Shown in pieces: positions 26,240 through 35,451 of a stretch of 64,000 nucleotides of DNA; position 1 is the stretch's first letter; each line of letters starts with the position of its first letter. The notes under the pieces were generated by a model, which saw nothing but the letters and a program-made list of their open reading frames with translations, did no database searches and was not told the DNA's origin. The stretch is from Ancylobacter sp. WKF20 (lineage in GTDB: Bacteria > Pseudomonadota > Alphaproteobacteria > Rhizobiales > Xanthobacteraceae). The position numbers were made by a program, and so were the translations under genes. The DNA lies in NCBI RefSeq assembly GCF_029760895.1, contig NZ_CP121679.1:868001-932000 (forward strand), given 5' to 3'.

Positions 26240-27163
26240 ATGTGGCGCTACGTTCTCGGTCGCCTCGCCATGGCGCTCCTCACGGTGTTCATCACGACGG
26301 TGGCGGTGACGCTGCTCATCCATCTGGTGCCCGGCGACCCCGTGCAGATCATGTACGCCCAGAGCCAGGGCACGACGCCGGAGCAGATCGAGGAGATCCG
26401 CCGCAGCCTTGGCCTCGATCAGCCGATCTACGTCCAGTACCTCACCTATGTCGGCAAGCTGCTGCAGGGCGATCTCGGCTACACGATCCGCGGCCATCAG
26501 CCGGTGCTCGACGTCATCCTGCAGCGCCTGCCCAACACGCTGCTTCTGGCCAGCGCCGCCATGCTGGTCGCCATCGCCATCGGCCTGCCCATCGGCTTTC
26601 TGGCGGCCTACAAGCGCGGAACCCTGCTCGACACCGGCTTGATGATCGGCGCCATTGCCGGGGTTTCCATCCCGCATTTCTGGCTCGGCTTGCTGCTGCT
26701 GCTGTTCTTTGCCGTCGATCTCGGCTGGTTTCCGGTGAGCGGCACCGGCCTTGCCAATCTCGTGCTGCCGGCGGTGACGCTCGGCCTGTCCAACGCCGCC
26801 ATCATCGCCCGCATGACCCGTTCCTCGATGATCGACACCCTGCATCAGGATTTCGTGCGCACCGCCGAGGCCAAGGGGCTGCCCAAGGCCGTGGTGCTGC
26901 ACCGCCACGTCCTGCGGGCGGGCCTTGTGCCCATCATCACCATGATGGGTCTGCAGTTCTCCTTCATGATGGGCGGCGCCATCGTGGTGGAGAATATCTT
27001 CGCATGGAACGGCGTCGGCCGCATGGCGATCGAGGCCATTTTCCAGCGCGACTACCCGGTGATTCAGGGCTTCATTCTCACCTTCTCGATTGTGGTGGTG
27101 CTGGTGTCGCTGTTGATGGACACGATCTACGCGCTGGTCGATCCGCGCATCCGGCGGAGCTGA
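26240..27163 (+). CDS. Dipeptide-type ABC importer permease 1 (DppB-like)
   Basis: 307 residues. Typical DppB/OppB pattern: an N-terminal helix (LGRLAMALLTVFITTVAVTLL), a long periplasmic loop with VPGDPVQIMYAQ and GLDQPIYVQYLTYVGKLLQGDLG, and the inner-membrane coupling motif EAKGLPKAVVLHRHVLRAGLVPIIT. Inner membrane channel subunit, paired with the following permease. ATG at 26240 chosen; it follows the stem-loop by 26 bp. Confidence 0.93.
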   Translation: MWRYVLGRLAMALLTVFITTVAVTLLIHLVPGDPVQIMYAQSQGTTPEQIEEIRRSLGLDQPIYVQYLTYVGKLLQGDLGYTIRGHQPVLDVILQRLPNTLLLASAAMLVAIAIGLPIGFLAAYKRGTLLDTGLMIGAIAGVSIPHFWLGLLLLLFFAVDLGWFPVSGTGLANLVLPAVTLGLSNAAIIARMTRSSMIDTLHQDFVRTAEAKGLPKAVVLHRHVLRAGLVPIITMMGLQFSFMMGGAIVVENIFAWNGVGRMAIEAIFQRDYPVIQGFILTFSIVVVLVSLLMDTIYALVDPRIRRS

Positions 27164-27164
27164 G

Positions 27165-28052
27165 GTGATGGCGGATATCGTCGACGCCTCGCCCGCGGCG
27201 CAGCTTTCCCCCAACATTCGGCCCGGCTTCCTGCGACGCGTGGCCCGCACGCCGGCCGGTACGATCGGGTTGACCCTTGTCGGCCTCCTCATTCTCAGCG
27301 CCGCATTTGCCGATATCCTCGCGCCGTACTCCCCGATCAAAATGGGCGTCGGCAAGCGCTTTCTCCCGCCGAGCCTCGCCTATCCCTTGGGAACGGACGA
27401 GTTCGGCCGCGACCTATTCTCGCGGATGCTGCATGGCAGCCGGCTGACCTTGATGATCGGCGCCATCGCCGTGGGCATATCCATGACGGCTGGGCTCCTC
27501 GTCGGTCTGGTGGCGGCCTATCGCGGCGGTTGGACCGAGCGGGTGCTGATGCGGCTCACCGATGTGCTGCTGTCCTTCACCGAAACGCTGATCGCACTCG
27601 CCTGCGTGGCGGTGCTTGGGCCAAGCCTGACCAATGCGATGATCGCGGTGGGGCTGGCCGGCATTCCTTTCTATGCCCGCACGTGCCATTCGGCCGCTCT
27701 GGTCGAGCGGTCGAAGCCCTATTTCGAGGCCAGCATCGCCGCGGGCGCAGGGCATGGCCGGCTAATCGTGCTGCACCTGCTGCCGAATGTGCTGCCGACC
27801 ATGATCGTGGTGGCGACCCTCGGCATTTCCGGCGCCATACTGGCGGCGGCCGGTTTGAGCTTTCTTGGCCTTGGCGCCCAACCGCCGCAGCCGGAATGGG
27901 GGGCCATGCTGTCGGGCGCCCGTGACTACATGAACCGCGCTCCCTGGCTGATGGCGATCCCCGGCATAGCGATCGCGTTGACCGTCCTCGGCTTCAACCT
28001 GCTCGGCGATGCCCTGCGTTCCGCCCTCGATCCACGGGAGAACGGCACATGA
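27165..28052 (+). CDS. Dipeptide-type ABC importer permease 2 (DppC-like)
   Basis: 295 residues in the DppC/OppC family: a cytosolic leader, one N-terminal helix (TIGLTLVGLLILSAAFADILAPY), the LGTDEFGRDLFSRMLHGSRLTL segment and the coupling loop ASIAAGAGHGRLIVLHLLPNV. Translation could start at GTG 27165 or at ATG 27168; GGAG at about 27155 suits the GTG, and the two differ by one residue. It overlaps the ATPase gene by 4 bp. Confidence 0.92.
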   Translation: MMADIVDASPAAQLSPNIRPGFLRRVARTPAGTIGLTLVGLLILSAAFADILAPYSPIKMGVGKRFLPPSLAYPLGTDEFGRDLFSRMLHGSRLTLMIGAIAVGISMTAGLLVGLVAAYRGGWTERVLMRLTDVLLSFTETLIALACVAVLGPSLTNAMIAVGLAGIPFYARTCHSAALVERSKPYFEASIAAGAGHGRLIVLHLLPNVLPTMIVVATLGISGAILAAAGLSFLGLGAQPPQPEWGAMLSGARDYMNRAPWLMAIPGIAIALTVLGFNLLGDALRSALDPRENGT

Positions 28053-29758
28053 GCGAACCACCGGTGCTGGACGTCGAGAATCTGCGCGTCGTCTTCGGGC
28101 GGGCCCCGCATGCGCGTGACGTGGTGCGCGGCATCTCCTTCACGGTCGGCGCCGGAGAGACGCTGGCCATTGTCGGGGAGTCCGGCTCGGGCAAGTCGGT
28201 GACGGCACTGGCGATCATGGGCCTGCTGCCCGAGCCGGCGGCGCGGATCGCGGCGGGCAGCATCCGCCTGCTGGGCGAGGAACTGGTGGGCTTGCCGCCA
28301 GAGGCGATGCGACGGCACCGCGGCGCGCGCATGGCCATGATCTTTCAGGAGCCGATGACATCGCTCAATCCCGTCCTGACCATCGGCCGGCAGATGACAG
28401 AGGGGCCTATGGCGCATGGGCAGGCATCCGTTCGGGAGGCGCTGGCCGAGGCGGCGCGCATGCTTCACCGCGTCGGCATGGCCGATCCCGCCCATTGCCT
28501 GCGGCAGTATCCGCACGAACTGTCCGGCGGCATGCGCCAGCGTGTCATGATCGCCGCCGCCATGATGATGCGCCCCGCGCTGCTGATCGCCGACGAACCG
28601 ACAACGGCGCTGGATGTCACCGTGCAGGCGCAGATCCTCGACCTTCTGCGTGGTCTCGCGCGGGAGAGCGGTACGGCGCTGATGCTCGTTACCCACGATA
28701 TGGGCGTTGTCGCCGAGATGGCCGATCGCGTCCTTGTCATGCGGCAGGGGCAGGCGATCGAACAGGCGGATGTGGGCCCGCTCTTCGCCACGCCCGCGCA
28801 GCCCTACACGCAGCGCCTGCTCGCCGCCGTGCCGCGCGAGGAGCCGCCGGCCGCCCGCACCACGGGCGCTGATCCGGCGTCGGAGCCCGTATTGACGGCC
28901 CGCAACCTCTGCAAAAGTTTCGGCGTGGGTCGCCTCTTTGTCCGCGGAACACCGAAGCGTGCGCTTGACGATGTGAGCTTCAGCCTCGGCCGCGCCGAGA
29001 TCCTCGCCGTTGTGGGCGAGAGCGGTTCCGGCAAGTCGACGCTCGGGCGCGCCGTGGCGCGGCTCATGGATGTCGATGAAGGTACGGTCAGCTTCGAGGG
29101 GCAGGATCTCACCCGCCTGTCCGGGCGGGCCCTCCGGCGCCATCGGGCAGGCATCCAGATGATCTTTCAGGATCCCTATGCCTCGTTCGACCCGCGCTTC
29201 ACCATTGGCCGCACGTTGGCCGAGCCGATGCTGATCCATGGCCATGCCGACCGGGCGGAGGCGGGCGCGCGCGCCGAGGCGCTGCTGGAACGCGTCCAGC
29301 TGGAGCCGGGCATGACGCGTCGCTACCCGCACGAGTTCTCCGGTGGCCAGCGCCAGCGCATCGCCATCGCCCGAGCGCTCGCCGCCCAGCCCAGGATCAT
29401 CATTGCCGATGAGCCGACCTCCTCGCTCGACGTGTCGGTGCAGGCGCAGATTCTCGACCTCCTCGCCGAGTTGCGGGCGCGAGACGGGCTGTCCTTCCTT
29501 TTCGTCTCGCACGATCTCGCCGTGGTGCGCCGCATCTCGGATCGCGTCGCGGTGATGCGGGGAGGGCGCATCCTGGAGATCGGCCCGACCGAGGCGGTGC
29601 TGCGGGCGCCCGCCCATGCCTACACGCGCGCCCTGCTCTCCGCCGCGCCGGTGCCGGACCCGCGGCAACGCCAGCGCCCCCGCCTGTCCCTGTCGGGTGA
29701 GGGGTATCCGATAGGTCCGCTTGTTGAAATCTCTCCCTTGCATTGGGTCGCGTCATGA
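28049..29758 (+). CDS. Dipeptide-type ABC importer ATPase, DppD-DppF fusion
   Basis: 569 residues holding two complete ATPase domains in one chain. Domain 1: Walker A GESGSGKSV (about 45), signature LSGGMRQRV, Walker B LLIADEPTTALD. Domain 2: Walker A GESGSGKST (about 325), signature FSGGQRQRI, Walker B IIIADEPTSSLD. Each ends in the oligopeptide-type C-terminal region (YTQRLLAAVP, YTRALLSAAP). Both sites look catalytic. DppD and DppF are usually separate genes; the fused form is known in alphaproteobacteria. Starts in the stop of the DppC-like gene (ATGA) and its stop overlaps the next start (ATGA). Confidence 0.93.
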   Translation: MSEPPVLDVENLRVVFGRAPHARDVVRGISFTVGAGETLAIVGESGSGKSVTALAIMGLLPEPAARIAAGSIRLLGEELVGLPPEAMRRHRGARMAMIFQEPMTSLNPVLTIGRQMTEGPMAHGQASVREALAEAARMLHRVGMADPAHCLRQYPHELSGGMRQRVMIAAAMMMRPALLIADEPTTALDVTVQAQILDLLRGLARESGTALMLVTHDMGVVAEMADRVLVMRQGQAIEQADVGPLFATPAQPYTQRLLAAVPREEPPAARTTGADPASEPVLTARNLCKSFGVGRLFVRGTPKRALDDVSFSLGRAEILAVVGESGSGKSTLGRAVARLMDVDEGTVSFEGQDLTRLSGRALRRHRAGIQMIFQDPYASFDPRFTIGRTLAEPMLIHGHADRAEAGARAEALLERVQLEPGMTRRYPHEFSGGQRQRIAIARALAAQPRIIIADEPTSSLDVSVQAQILDLLAELRARDGLSFLFVSHDLAVVRRISDRVAVMRGGRILEIGPTEAVLRAPAHAYTRALLSAAPVPDPRQRQRPRLSLSGEGYPIGPLVEISPLHWVAS

Positions 29759-30711
29759 CGATCGGAATAGCTGCCTACGGCCCTCGTGCCGGCCTTGCGA
29801 TCCTGCGCGCGCTGGCGGCGGTCGAGACGATCGGGCGCGGCTCCATCGGCGGCTTCGTCAGCGTCGTCGCGCTGTCGCCCACAGGCGCCATCATCCGGGC
29901 CGAGGCGCAGCAGGGCGGCAGCCGGGGCATGTTCCCAGCGGGAATCGACAGCGCCCCCTCGGAACTTCTGACAGCGCCGGTAGCGGGTCTGATCTCGAGC
30001 GGCCCGAACCGTCCCGAACCGCTCGCGCAATTCACCCCCGCCCTTGCCGGCGTCGGATTGGTGACGGGACACCGCATGCCGAATACGGTCGGCGTCAGTG
30101 GGCGCCAGATCAATGATGAGGTTGTCGACCTCATGCGTGAGGGCATCGGCGCCGAAATGGCCGTGCGGAGGGTGTTGGCGGCCAATCCTATGGCCGATGC
30201 GGGCATCATTGCCCTATCCTGCGATGGCGATCTCTTTGCGGCCGATTCCGATTATGTCACGCGGCGGGGCGATTCCGGGCAGGCCATCGCCGGCTCTCGC
30301 GAAGGCGGTGCGGTCGTCGGCGTGCTGCATAATTCCATCCACCCGTCTCGGCCGATCGCCACCCTGGCTGCGGAGGTCGCCTTGGACGTGATGCAGCCGA
30401 TGGACAGGATTGACGGATGGATCATCCTGCGCGCGGACACGCCACTCAGGGCAGGATCCGCCAATGCGGTTGAGATCACAGGAACCGGCGGCGTCGACAT
30501 GATCGTGGTGGAAGACCATCGCTTCCTCAGCGGGTGCTGGAGCGTCGGTCTCGGCTACGAGACTCCCATCATGCAAGGCGGGGACTATGTTGGCATCATG
30601 CTGCACGAGCCCTACATGGTCGTGCGCGATGCCTGCGTCGTCACCATCGATGGCGAGCGGGAGCTGAGGATCCCCATTCGCACCGTTGGGCGGACTGCGA
30701 CAATATCTTAG
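29755..30711 (+). CDS. Conserved protein of unknown function, coupled to the peptide ABC importer
   Basis: 318 residues, no signal peptide or membrane helix. It starts with TIGIAAYGPRAGLAILRALAAVE and has conserved-looking Gly-rich turns (GSIGGFVSVVAL, GMFPAGIDSAPSE, HRMPNTVGVSGRQIN) and later SREGGAVVGVLHNSIHP. I do not assign a function. The SIGGF and MPNTVG turns are reminiscent of amidohydrolase or Ntn-type active sites, but this is only a visual impression. Its ATG at 29755 overlaps the ATPase stop by 4 bp, so it is made with the importer and probably acts on the imported compound in the cytoplasm. Confidence 0.75.
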   Translation: MTIGIAAYGPRAGLAILRALAAVETIGRGSIGGFVSVVALSPTGAIIRAEAQQGGSRGMFPAGIDSAPSELLTAPVAGLISSGPNRPEPLAQFTPALAGVGLVTGHRMPNTVGVSGRQINDEVVDLMREGIGAEMAVRRVLAANPMADAGIIALSCDGDLFAADSDYVTRRGDSGQAIAGSREGGAVVGVLHNSIHPSRPIATLAAEVALDVMQPMDRIDGWIILRADTPLRAGSANAVEITGTGGVDMIVVEDHRFLSGCWSVGLGYETPIMQGGDYVGIMLHEPYMVVRDACVVTIDGERELRIPIRTVGRTATIS

Positions 30712-30866
30712 GTACAAGCATCCAAAGGAAGACCATAGCCCGCGAGACTGTGGAGGTACCGCATGCCGGGCGCTTCACGCGCGTCCGCAGGGATGATTGT
30801 ACGGTTGTCCTTGCTCCGGAGACCTTCTGATCGGTGCGTCGCACTACGGAGTACAATCGGCGGTGA

Positions 30867-30970
30867 TGGCGTAACGGGGGAGATTCGAACTTTCTTTTGA
30901 TCGTAAGGCTATCGCAATGATGTTCGTCCGCTTTGGGAATCCGCCCATTCGAACCCGAATGTCAGCAATG
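30867..30970 (-). repeat. Dispersed repeat, copy B (tRNA 3'-end-like unit)
   Basis: About 104 bp matching copies A and C with a few substitutions and one base missing. Read on the minus strand it ends with TTCGAAT plus 16 bases finishing in GCCA, again tRNA 3'-end geometry, but with a different acceptor half (CCGTTAC instead of CGGGCGC). ATTCGAAC is present twice (30883, 30947). About 29 bp beyond the CCA side also resemble copy A (30838-30866). The IS3-type element begins about 25 bp to the right. Confidence 0.75.
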
Positions 30971-31047
30971 GCGGCGCAACAGGACCTCTAACCTGAGACG
31001 CTTTTCTTCTCCGGCTTAGGAGAGAGTCCTTGGGTTGATTTTTGGCC

Positions 31048-31884
31048 TCATGCGGCCTGGGTTTCCAATGGGATTGTTGCCGCGAACTCGGCGGGGGATC
31101 GATTGCCGAGAGCTGAATGAGGGCGGTTTACATTGTAGTCCTCCTTCCACGAGGCGATTGCGGCACGGGCTTGGCCCAGGCTCGAGAATAGGGTCTCGTT
31201 CAGGCACTCGTCCCTGAACCGACCGTTGAAGCTCTCGACGAAGCCGTTCTGCATCGGCTTGCCGGGAGCGATGTAGTGCCATTCGACGCCGCTCTGCTGG
31301 CACCATTTGAGAACGGCCATCGAGGTCAGCTCGGTGCCGTTGTCGGAAACGATGGTTGCGGGCCTGCCTCGGATGGCGAGCAGCGCATCGAGTTCGCGTG
31401 TCACCCGAAGTCCCGAGAGCGAGGTGTCGGCCACCAGCGCCAGGCACTCCCGGCTGAAGTCGTCGACGACGGCCAGCACGCGGAAACGCCGACCGCCCGT
31501 GAAGGCATCCGACACGAAGTCGAGGCTCCAGCGGACGTTGACCCGATCCGGGACCAGGATGGGACGCCTCGTGCCGAGCGCTCGCTTGCGTCCTCCGCGG
31601 CGGCGGACCTGAAGCTTCTCTTCCCGATACAGCCGCCGGAGCTTCTTCTGGTTCATGACGATGCCCTGGCGCCTCAGCATGATGTGGATGCGCCGGTAGC
31701 CGAAGCGGCGGCGCTCGCCGGCCACGGCCCGCATGGCCTCCCGCAGACTTGCATCGTCGGAACGGATGCTTCAGTAACGCACGCTGGTGCGATCGACGCC
31801 TGGCGCCTTGCACGCCCGACGCTGGCTCACCCCGTGCGCCGCACAGGCATGAACCACGGCTTTGCGCCTCGCATCGGGCGTCAC
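31048..31884 (-). pseudogene. IS3-family transposase orfB with in-frame stop
   Basis: The frame begins at a GTG (31884) overlapping the orfA stop and reads VTPDARRKAVVHACAAHGVS, then GVDRTSVRY, a TGA at 31771-31773, and continues [20 protein letters not shown] to a natural end. An Arg codon (CGA) is expected where the TGA stands, so a single base change explains it. Downstream, the DDE core is intact: [28 protein letters not shown], and the catalytic Glu in [17 protein letters not shown]. The 228-residue open part from 31734 lacks the N-terminal region and is unlikely to work alone. Stop read-through is an alternative. Confidence 0.85.
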
Positions 31885-32147
31885 CATTTTTTTGCGCTGA
31901 CATCCTTCAGGATCGCGTTGTCGAGCATCTGCTCGGCCAGCAGCCTCTTCAGCCGCGCGTTCTCCTCCTCGAGCGCCTTCAGCCGGCAGGCATCGGACAC
32001 ATCCATGCCCCCGTACTTGGCCTTGAACTTGTAGAAGGTCGCCGAGGAGATGCCGTGCTTGCGGCAGACGTCAGCGGTCTTCGCGCCCGCCTCCTGCTCC
32101 TTCAGCATCCCGATGATCTGTTCCTCTGTGAAGCGGCTGCGCCTCAT
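31881..32147 (-). CDS. IS3-family transposase OrfA (DNA-binding subunit)
   Basis: 88 residues. MRRSRFTEEQIIGMLKEQEAG followed by a helix-turn-helix (VCRKHGISSATFYKFKAKYGG) and a leucine-rich coiled coil (LKALEEENARLKRLLAEQMLDNAILKD) ending in KKW, the standard OrfA of the IS407 group. It binds the IS ends and would normally be joined to OrfB by a -1 frameshift at the A7 run just before its stop. It looks intact. Confidence 0.92.
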   Translation of the reverse strand: MRRSRFTEEQIIGMLKEQEAGAKTADVCRKHGISSATFYKFKAKYGGMDVSDACRLKALEEENARLKRLLAEQMLDNAILKDVSAKKW

Positions 32148-32409
32148 GTTCTGGTCCTCTCATTGGGCCAGAACGAACTTCAAGCTGGATTAGCCGGGAG
32201 GGGCAACGTCAAAACGCCTCGTGGATCTGTGCTCCCGTTATCGCCTCCTACACTTGGATGGCGCCAATTCCCGGCACTATTGGCGGGCCCGAGGATGCGC
32301 CTCCCGGGGAACGGAAAAACCATGCCTTTCTCGGGGATCCCGCGCCGGCTGGCCGCTTCCTATGCCATCTCAAACGCGCTTGGCCGCCAGCGCCTGTTGA
32401 CCGCCGGCC

Positions 32410-35400
32410 TCACCCCGGCGATGGGCGTTCCCGCCCGATCGTCGCCAGATAGAGAGCTGGCAGGAAGACCAGTGTGAGCAGTGTGGCCACCATCAGCCCG
32501 CCCATGATGGCGAAGGCCATGGGGCCCCAGAAGACAGTGGGGGCGATGGGGATCATGCCGAGCACGGTGGACAGCGCCGTCAGCATGATCGGGGTGAAGC
32601 GGGCGCAGGCGGCGTCGATCACCGCCTGCCGCGCATCCTTGCCGCCGGCCCGCTCGGATTCGATCTGACCTACGAGAATCACAGCGTTTTTTATGATCAT
32701 GCCGATCAGCGCCAGTACGCCGAGAATGGCGACGAAGCCGAGCGGGCGGCCGGACAGCAGCAGTGCGATGACGACGCCGATGAGACCGAGGGGAGCGACG
32801 CTGATGACCAGTGCGGTCAGCGAGAACCGCCTGAGCTGGAACATGAGGACGGTGAGCATGATGAGGATCATCACCGGCACCACCGCGATCACCGAGGCGA
32901 GCGAGGCCGCGCTCTCCTCCACCGTGCCGCCGGTCTCGATCCGGTAGCCCGCCGGCAGCGTCGCCGCCAACGCGTCGATGGCGGGGGTGAGCTGGTCCAC
33001 CACCGTCTCCGGCAGCTCGCCCGGCGCGATGTCCGACTGCACGGTAAGCGCCGGCAGCCGGTCGCGGCGCCACACCAGCGGATAGGTCTGCTCATAGCCG
33101 AAACTGGCAAACTGGCTCAGCGGCACGGTGCGCCCGCCCGGCAGCGGGACTTCCAGCGTGCGCAGCGTGTCGAGCGAGACGCGCTGTTCGTCGGTGGCCC
33201 GCAGCACCACGTCGATGAGATAGATATCGTCGCGCACCTGGGTCACCGGGGCGCCGGTGACCACGGTGTTCAGAACCGAGCCGATAGCCTCCGTCGACAG
33301 GCCGAGCAGCCGCGCCTGATCCTGGTCGACGCGGATGCGGATTTCGCGGGCCGGCTCGATCCAGTCATAATTCACCGTCCGCGTCAGCGGGTCGGCGGCG
33401 ATGACCTCGGCGAGCCTGAAGGCGATGTCGCGGACCTGGCCGAGATCGGGCCCGACCACGCGGTATTGGATCGGCCAGCCGACCGGGGGGCCGAGTTCCA
33501 GCGGCGAGACGCGGCTCACCACATTGGGGAACTCGTCCGCCAACAGCGTCGCCAGCTTCGCTTCCAGCCGCTGCCGAGCCGCCACATCCTTCGCCACGAC
33601 CACCGCCTGGCCGAAGAAATCATTGGGCAGCTGGGCGTTCAGCGGCAGGTAGAAGCGGATCGCGCCCTGCCCGACATAGCCGCTCCAGCGCGCCACGTCC
33701 GGGTCGTCCCGCAAGGCGTCGTCGAGCCGCTCCATGGCGCGCTCGGTGGCATAGATCGAGGCGTTCTGCGGCAGCTGCAGGTCGACCAGCAGTTCGGGAC
33801 GGTCGGATGAGGGGAAGAACTGCCGGGGAATCAGCGGCAGCGCCATCACGGCAGCGACGAACAGCGCCAGCGTGACGGCGATGGTGACCCAGCGGGCGGC
33901 AAGCGCGGCCGAGAGGAAGCCGCGATAGAGGCGCATGATCCGGCCCGGCTGGCCATTCGTCGCCTTTGGCGGCTTCAGGATGACCAGCCCGATCAGCGGC
34001 GCGAACACCACCGCCACCAGCCAGGAGACCAGCAGCGCGATGGTGACCACCGCGAACAGGGTGAAGGTGTATTCGCCGGCCGAGGAGGCAGCAAAACCCA
34101 CGGGCACGAAGCCGGCGATGGTGACCAGCGTGCCAGCCAGCATGGCGAAGGCATAGGTCTTGAAGGCAAAGACCGCCGCCACTTCCTTGGATTCGCCGGC
34201 GGCAAGGCGGCCAAGCGTGGCGTCGGTGGTGGTCATGGCGTCGTCGACCATCAGCGCCAGCGCGATGATGAGCGCGCCGAGCGAGATGCGCTGCATGTCG
34301 ATGTGGAGCAGCCACATGATGGCGAACACGCCCGCGAGCGTCAGCGGGATGGTAAGCGCCACCATGAGCCCCGCGCGCACGCCCAGCGCGATGAAACTGA
34401 CCACGAGGATGATGAGAATGGCCTGCCAGAGCGACTCCATGAATTCGGAGATCGCGCCGGTCACCGTCACCGCCTGATCGGCCACCAGATGCGGCTCGAT
34501 GCCGAGAGGCAGGTCCGCCGTGATCTTCGCCATCGCCGCGTCGACATTGCGGCCAAGCTGGAGAATGTCGCCGCCCTCGCGCATGGCGATGGCGAGACCG
34601 ATGGCGGGCTCGCCATTGGTGCGGAACAGCGGGCGCGGCGGGTCGGCATAGCCGCGCCGCACCGTGGCGATGTCGGCGAGCCGGAGCATGCGCCCGTCCA
34701 CCGCGAAATTGATATTGGCGATGTCCTGCTCGGAGCCGAAGGCGCCGGAGACGTCGATCACCAGCTTCTCGTCGCCGGTCTGGATGGTGCCGGCGGGCTG
34801 CACCACGTTCTGCGCCCGCAGCGCCGCCACCAGCGCCGAGCGGTTAATGCCGAGGGCGGCCAGCTCCCGCACCGAAAACTCGACGAAGATCTGCTCGTCC
34901 TGTTCGCCGAGCAGCTCGACCTTGGCGACATCCGGCACCTGGAGCAGCCTGGCGCGTGCGGCCTCAACATGGTCGCGCAATTCGCGATGGGTGAAGCCGT
35001 CGGCGGTGAAGCCGTAGATCAGGCCGAACGTATCACCGAACTCGTCATTGAAACCGGGCCCGACCACGCCGCGCGGCAGGGTCGGGGCCATGTCGCCAAT
35101 GCTCTTGCGCACATGATACCAGACGTCCGGCACCTCGTCGGCCGTGGTGCTGCCCTTGAGGTTCACGAAGATGGTGGTGACGCCCGGGCGGGTATAGCTG
35201 CGGATGAAGTCGAGATGGGGCGTCTCCTGCAGCGTCCGCTCCAGACGCTCGGTGACTTGCTGCAGCGTGTCTTCGATGCCCGCGCCGGGCCATGCCGCTT
35301 GCACCACCATGGTCTTGATGATGAAGGACGGATCCTCGGCCCGGCCGAGCCGCGTATAGGCGAAAAGCCCGGCGACCACGACCGCCAGCATGAAGAAGAT

Positions 35401-35451
35401 CACCAGCGACCGCTCGCGGACCGCCCATTCCGAGAGGTTGAACCGCATCAC
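32410..35451 (-). CDS. RND-family efflux pump, inner-membrane permease
   Basis: 1013 residues with the duplicated 6+6 helix and two-periplasmic-loop layout of AcrB/MdtB-type pumps. The helix 4 proton-relay Asp pair is present (LGALIIALALMVDDAMTT, about 390), and the C-terminal half repeats the family motif near GVVIALLLSGRPLGFVAILGVLALIGM. It exports small hydrophobic or cationic compounds by proton antiport, together with the adaptor encoded just upstream (start codons overlap by 4 bp) and an outer-membrane channel that is not in the window. Divergent from the Mrp operon. No local TetR-type regulator is seen. Confidence 0.93.
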   Translation of the reverse strand: MMRFNLSEWAVRERSLVIFFMLAVVVAGLFAYTRLGRAEDPSFIIKTMVVQAAWPGAGIEDTLQQVTERLERTLQETPHLDFIRSYTRPGVTTIFVNLKGSTTADEVPDVWYHVRKSIGDMAPTLPRGVVGPGFNDEFGDTFGLIYGFTADGFTHRELRDHVEAARARLLQVPDVAKVELLGEQDEQIFVEFSVRELAALGINRSALVAALRAQNVVQPAGTIQTGDEKLVIDVSGAFGSEQDIANINFAVDGRMLRLADIATVRRGYADPPRPLFRTNGEPAIGLAIAMREGGDILQLGRNVDAAMAKITADLPLGIEPHLVADQAVTVTGAISEFMESLWQAILIILVVSFIALGVRAGLMVALTIPLTLAGVFAIMWLLHIDMQRISLGALIIALALMVDDAMTTTDATLGRLAAGESKEVAAVFAFKTYAFAMLAGTLVTIAGFVPVGFAASSAGEYTFTLFAVVTIALLVSWLVAVVFAPLIGLVILKPPKATNGQPGRIMRLYRGFLSAALAARWVTIAVTLALFVAAVMALPLIPRQFFPSSDRPELLVDLQLPQNASIYATERAMERLDDALRDDPDVARWSGYVGQGAIRFYLPLNAQLPNDFFGQAVVVAKDVAARQRLEAKLATLLADEFPNVVSRVSPLELGPPVGWPIQYRVVGPDLGQVRDIAFRLAEVIAADPLTRTVNYDWIEPAREIRIRVDQDQARLLGLSTEAIGSVLNTVVTGAPVTQVRDDIYLIDVVLRATDEQRVSLDTLRTLEVPLPGGRTVPLSQFASFGYEQTYPLVWRRDRLPALTVQSDIAPGELPETVVDQLTPAIDALAATLPAGYRIETGGTVEESAASLASVIAVVPVMILIMLTVLMFQLRRFSLTALVISVAPLGLIGVVIALLLSGRPLGFVAILGVLALIGMIIKNAVILVGQIESERAGGKDARQAVIDAACARFTPIMLTALSTVLGMIPIAPTVFWGPMAFAIMGGLMVATLLTLVFLPALYLATIGRERPSPG

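Larger units (their letters stand above)
30994..32211 (-). mobile_element. IS3-family insertion sequence (IS407-group-like), probably inactive
   Basis: About 1.2 kb. It carries orfA and orfB in overlapping frames with an A7 slip site (minus strand, complement of 31887-31893) just before the orfA stop, the usual IS3 arrangement for a -1 frameshift fusion. The orfA-side end GGGGCAACGTCA (32200-32211) is identical to the end of the remnant at 12498. The other end is tentatively placed at TGAGACGC (30994), which shares a CCGGCT core with the first end but is poorly conserved. No target duplication is evident. A stop codon splits orfB. Confidence 0.75.

Noticed and set aside
26144..29743. Long minus-strand frames opposite the peptide ABC operon (403 and 605 codons)
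   Set aside because: They are codon-bias shadows of DppB/C/D-type genes whose motifs are intact on the plus strand.
31016..31903. A 295-codon minus-strand frame across the IS element
   Set aside because: It is the wrong frame of orfB; the true frame carries the DDE core and is interrupted by the TGA at 31771.
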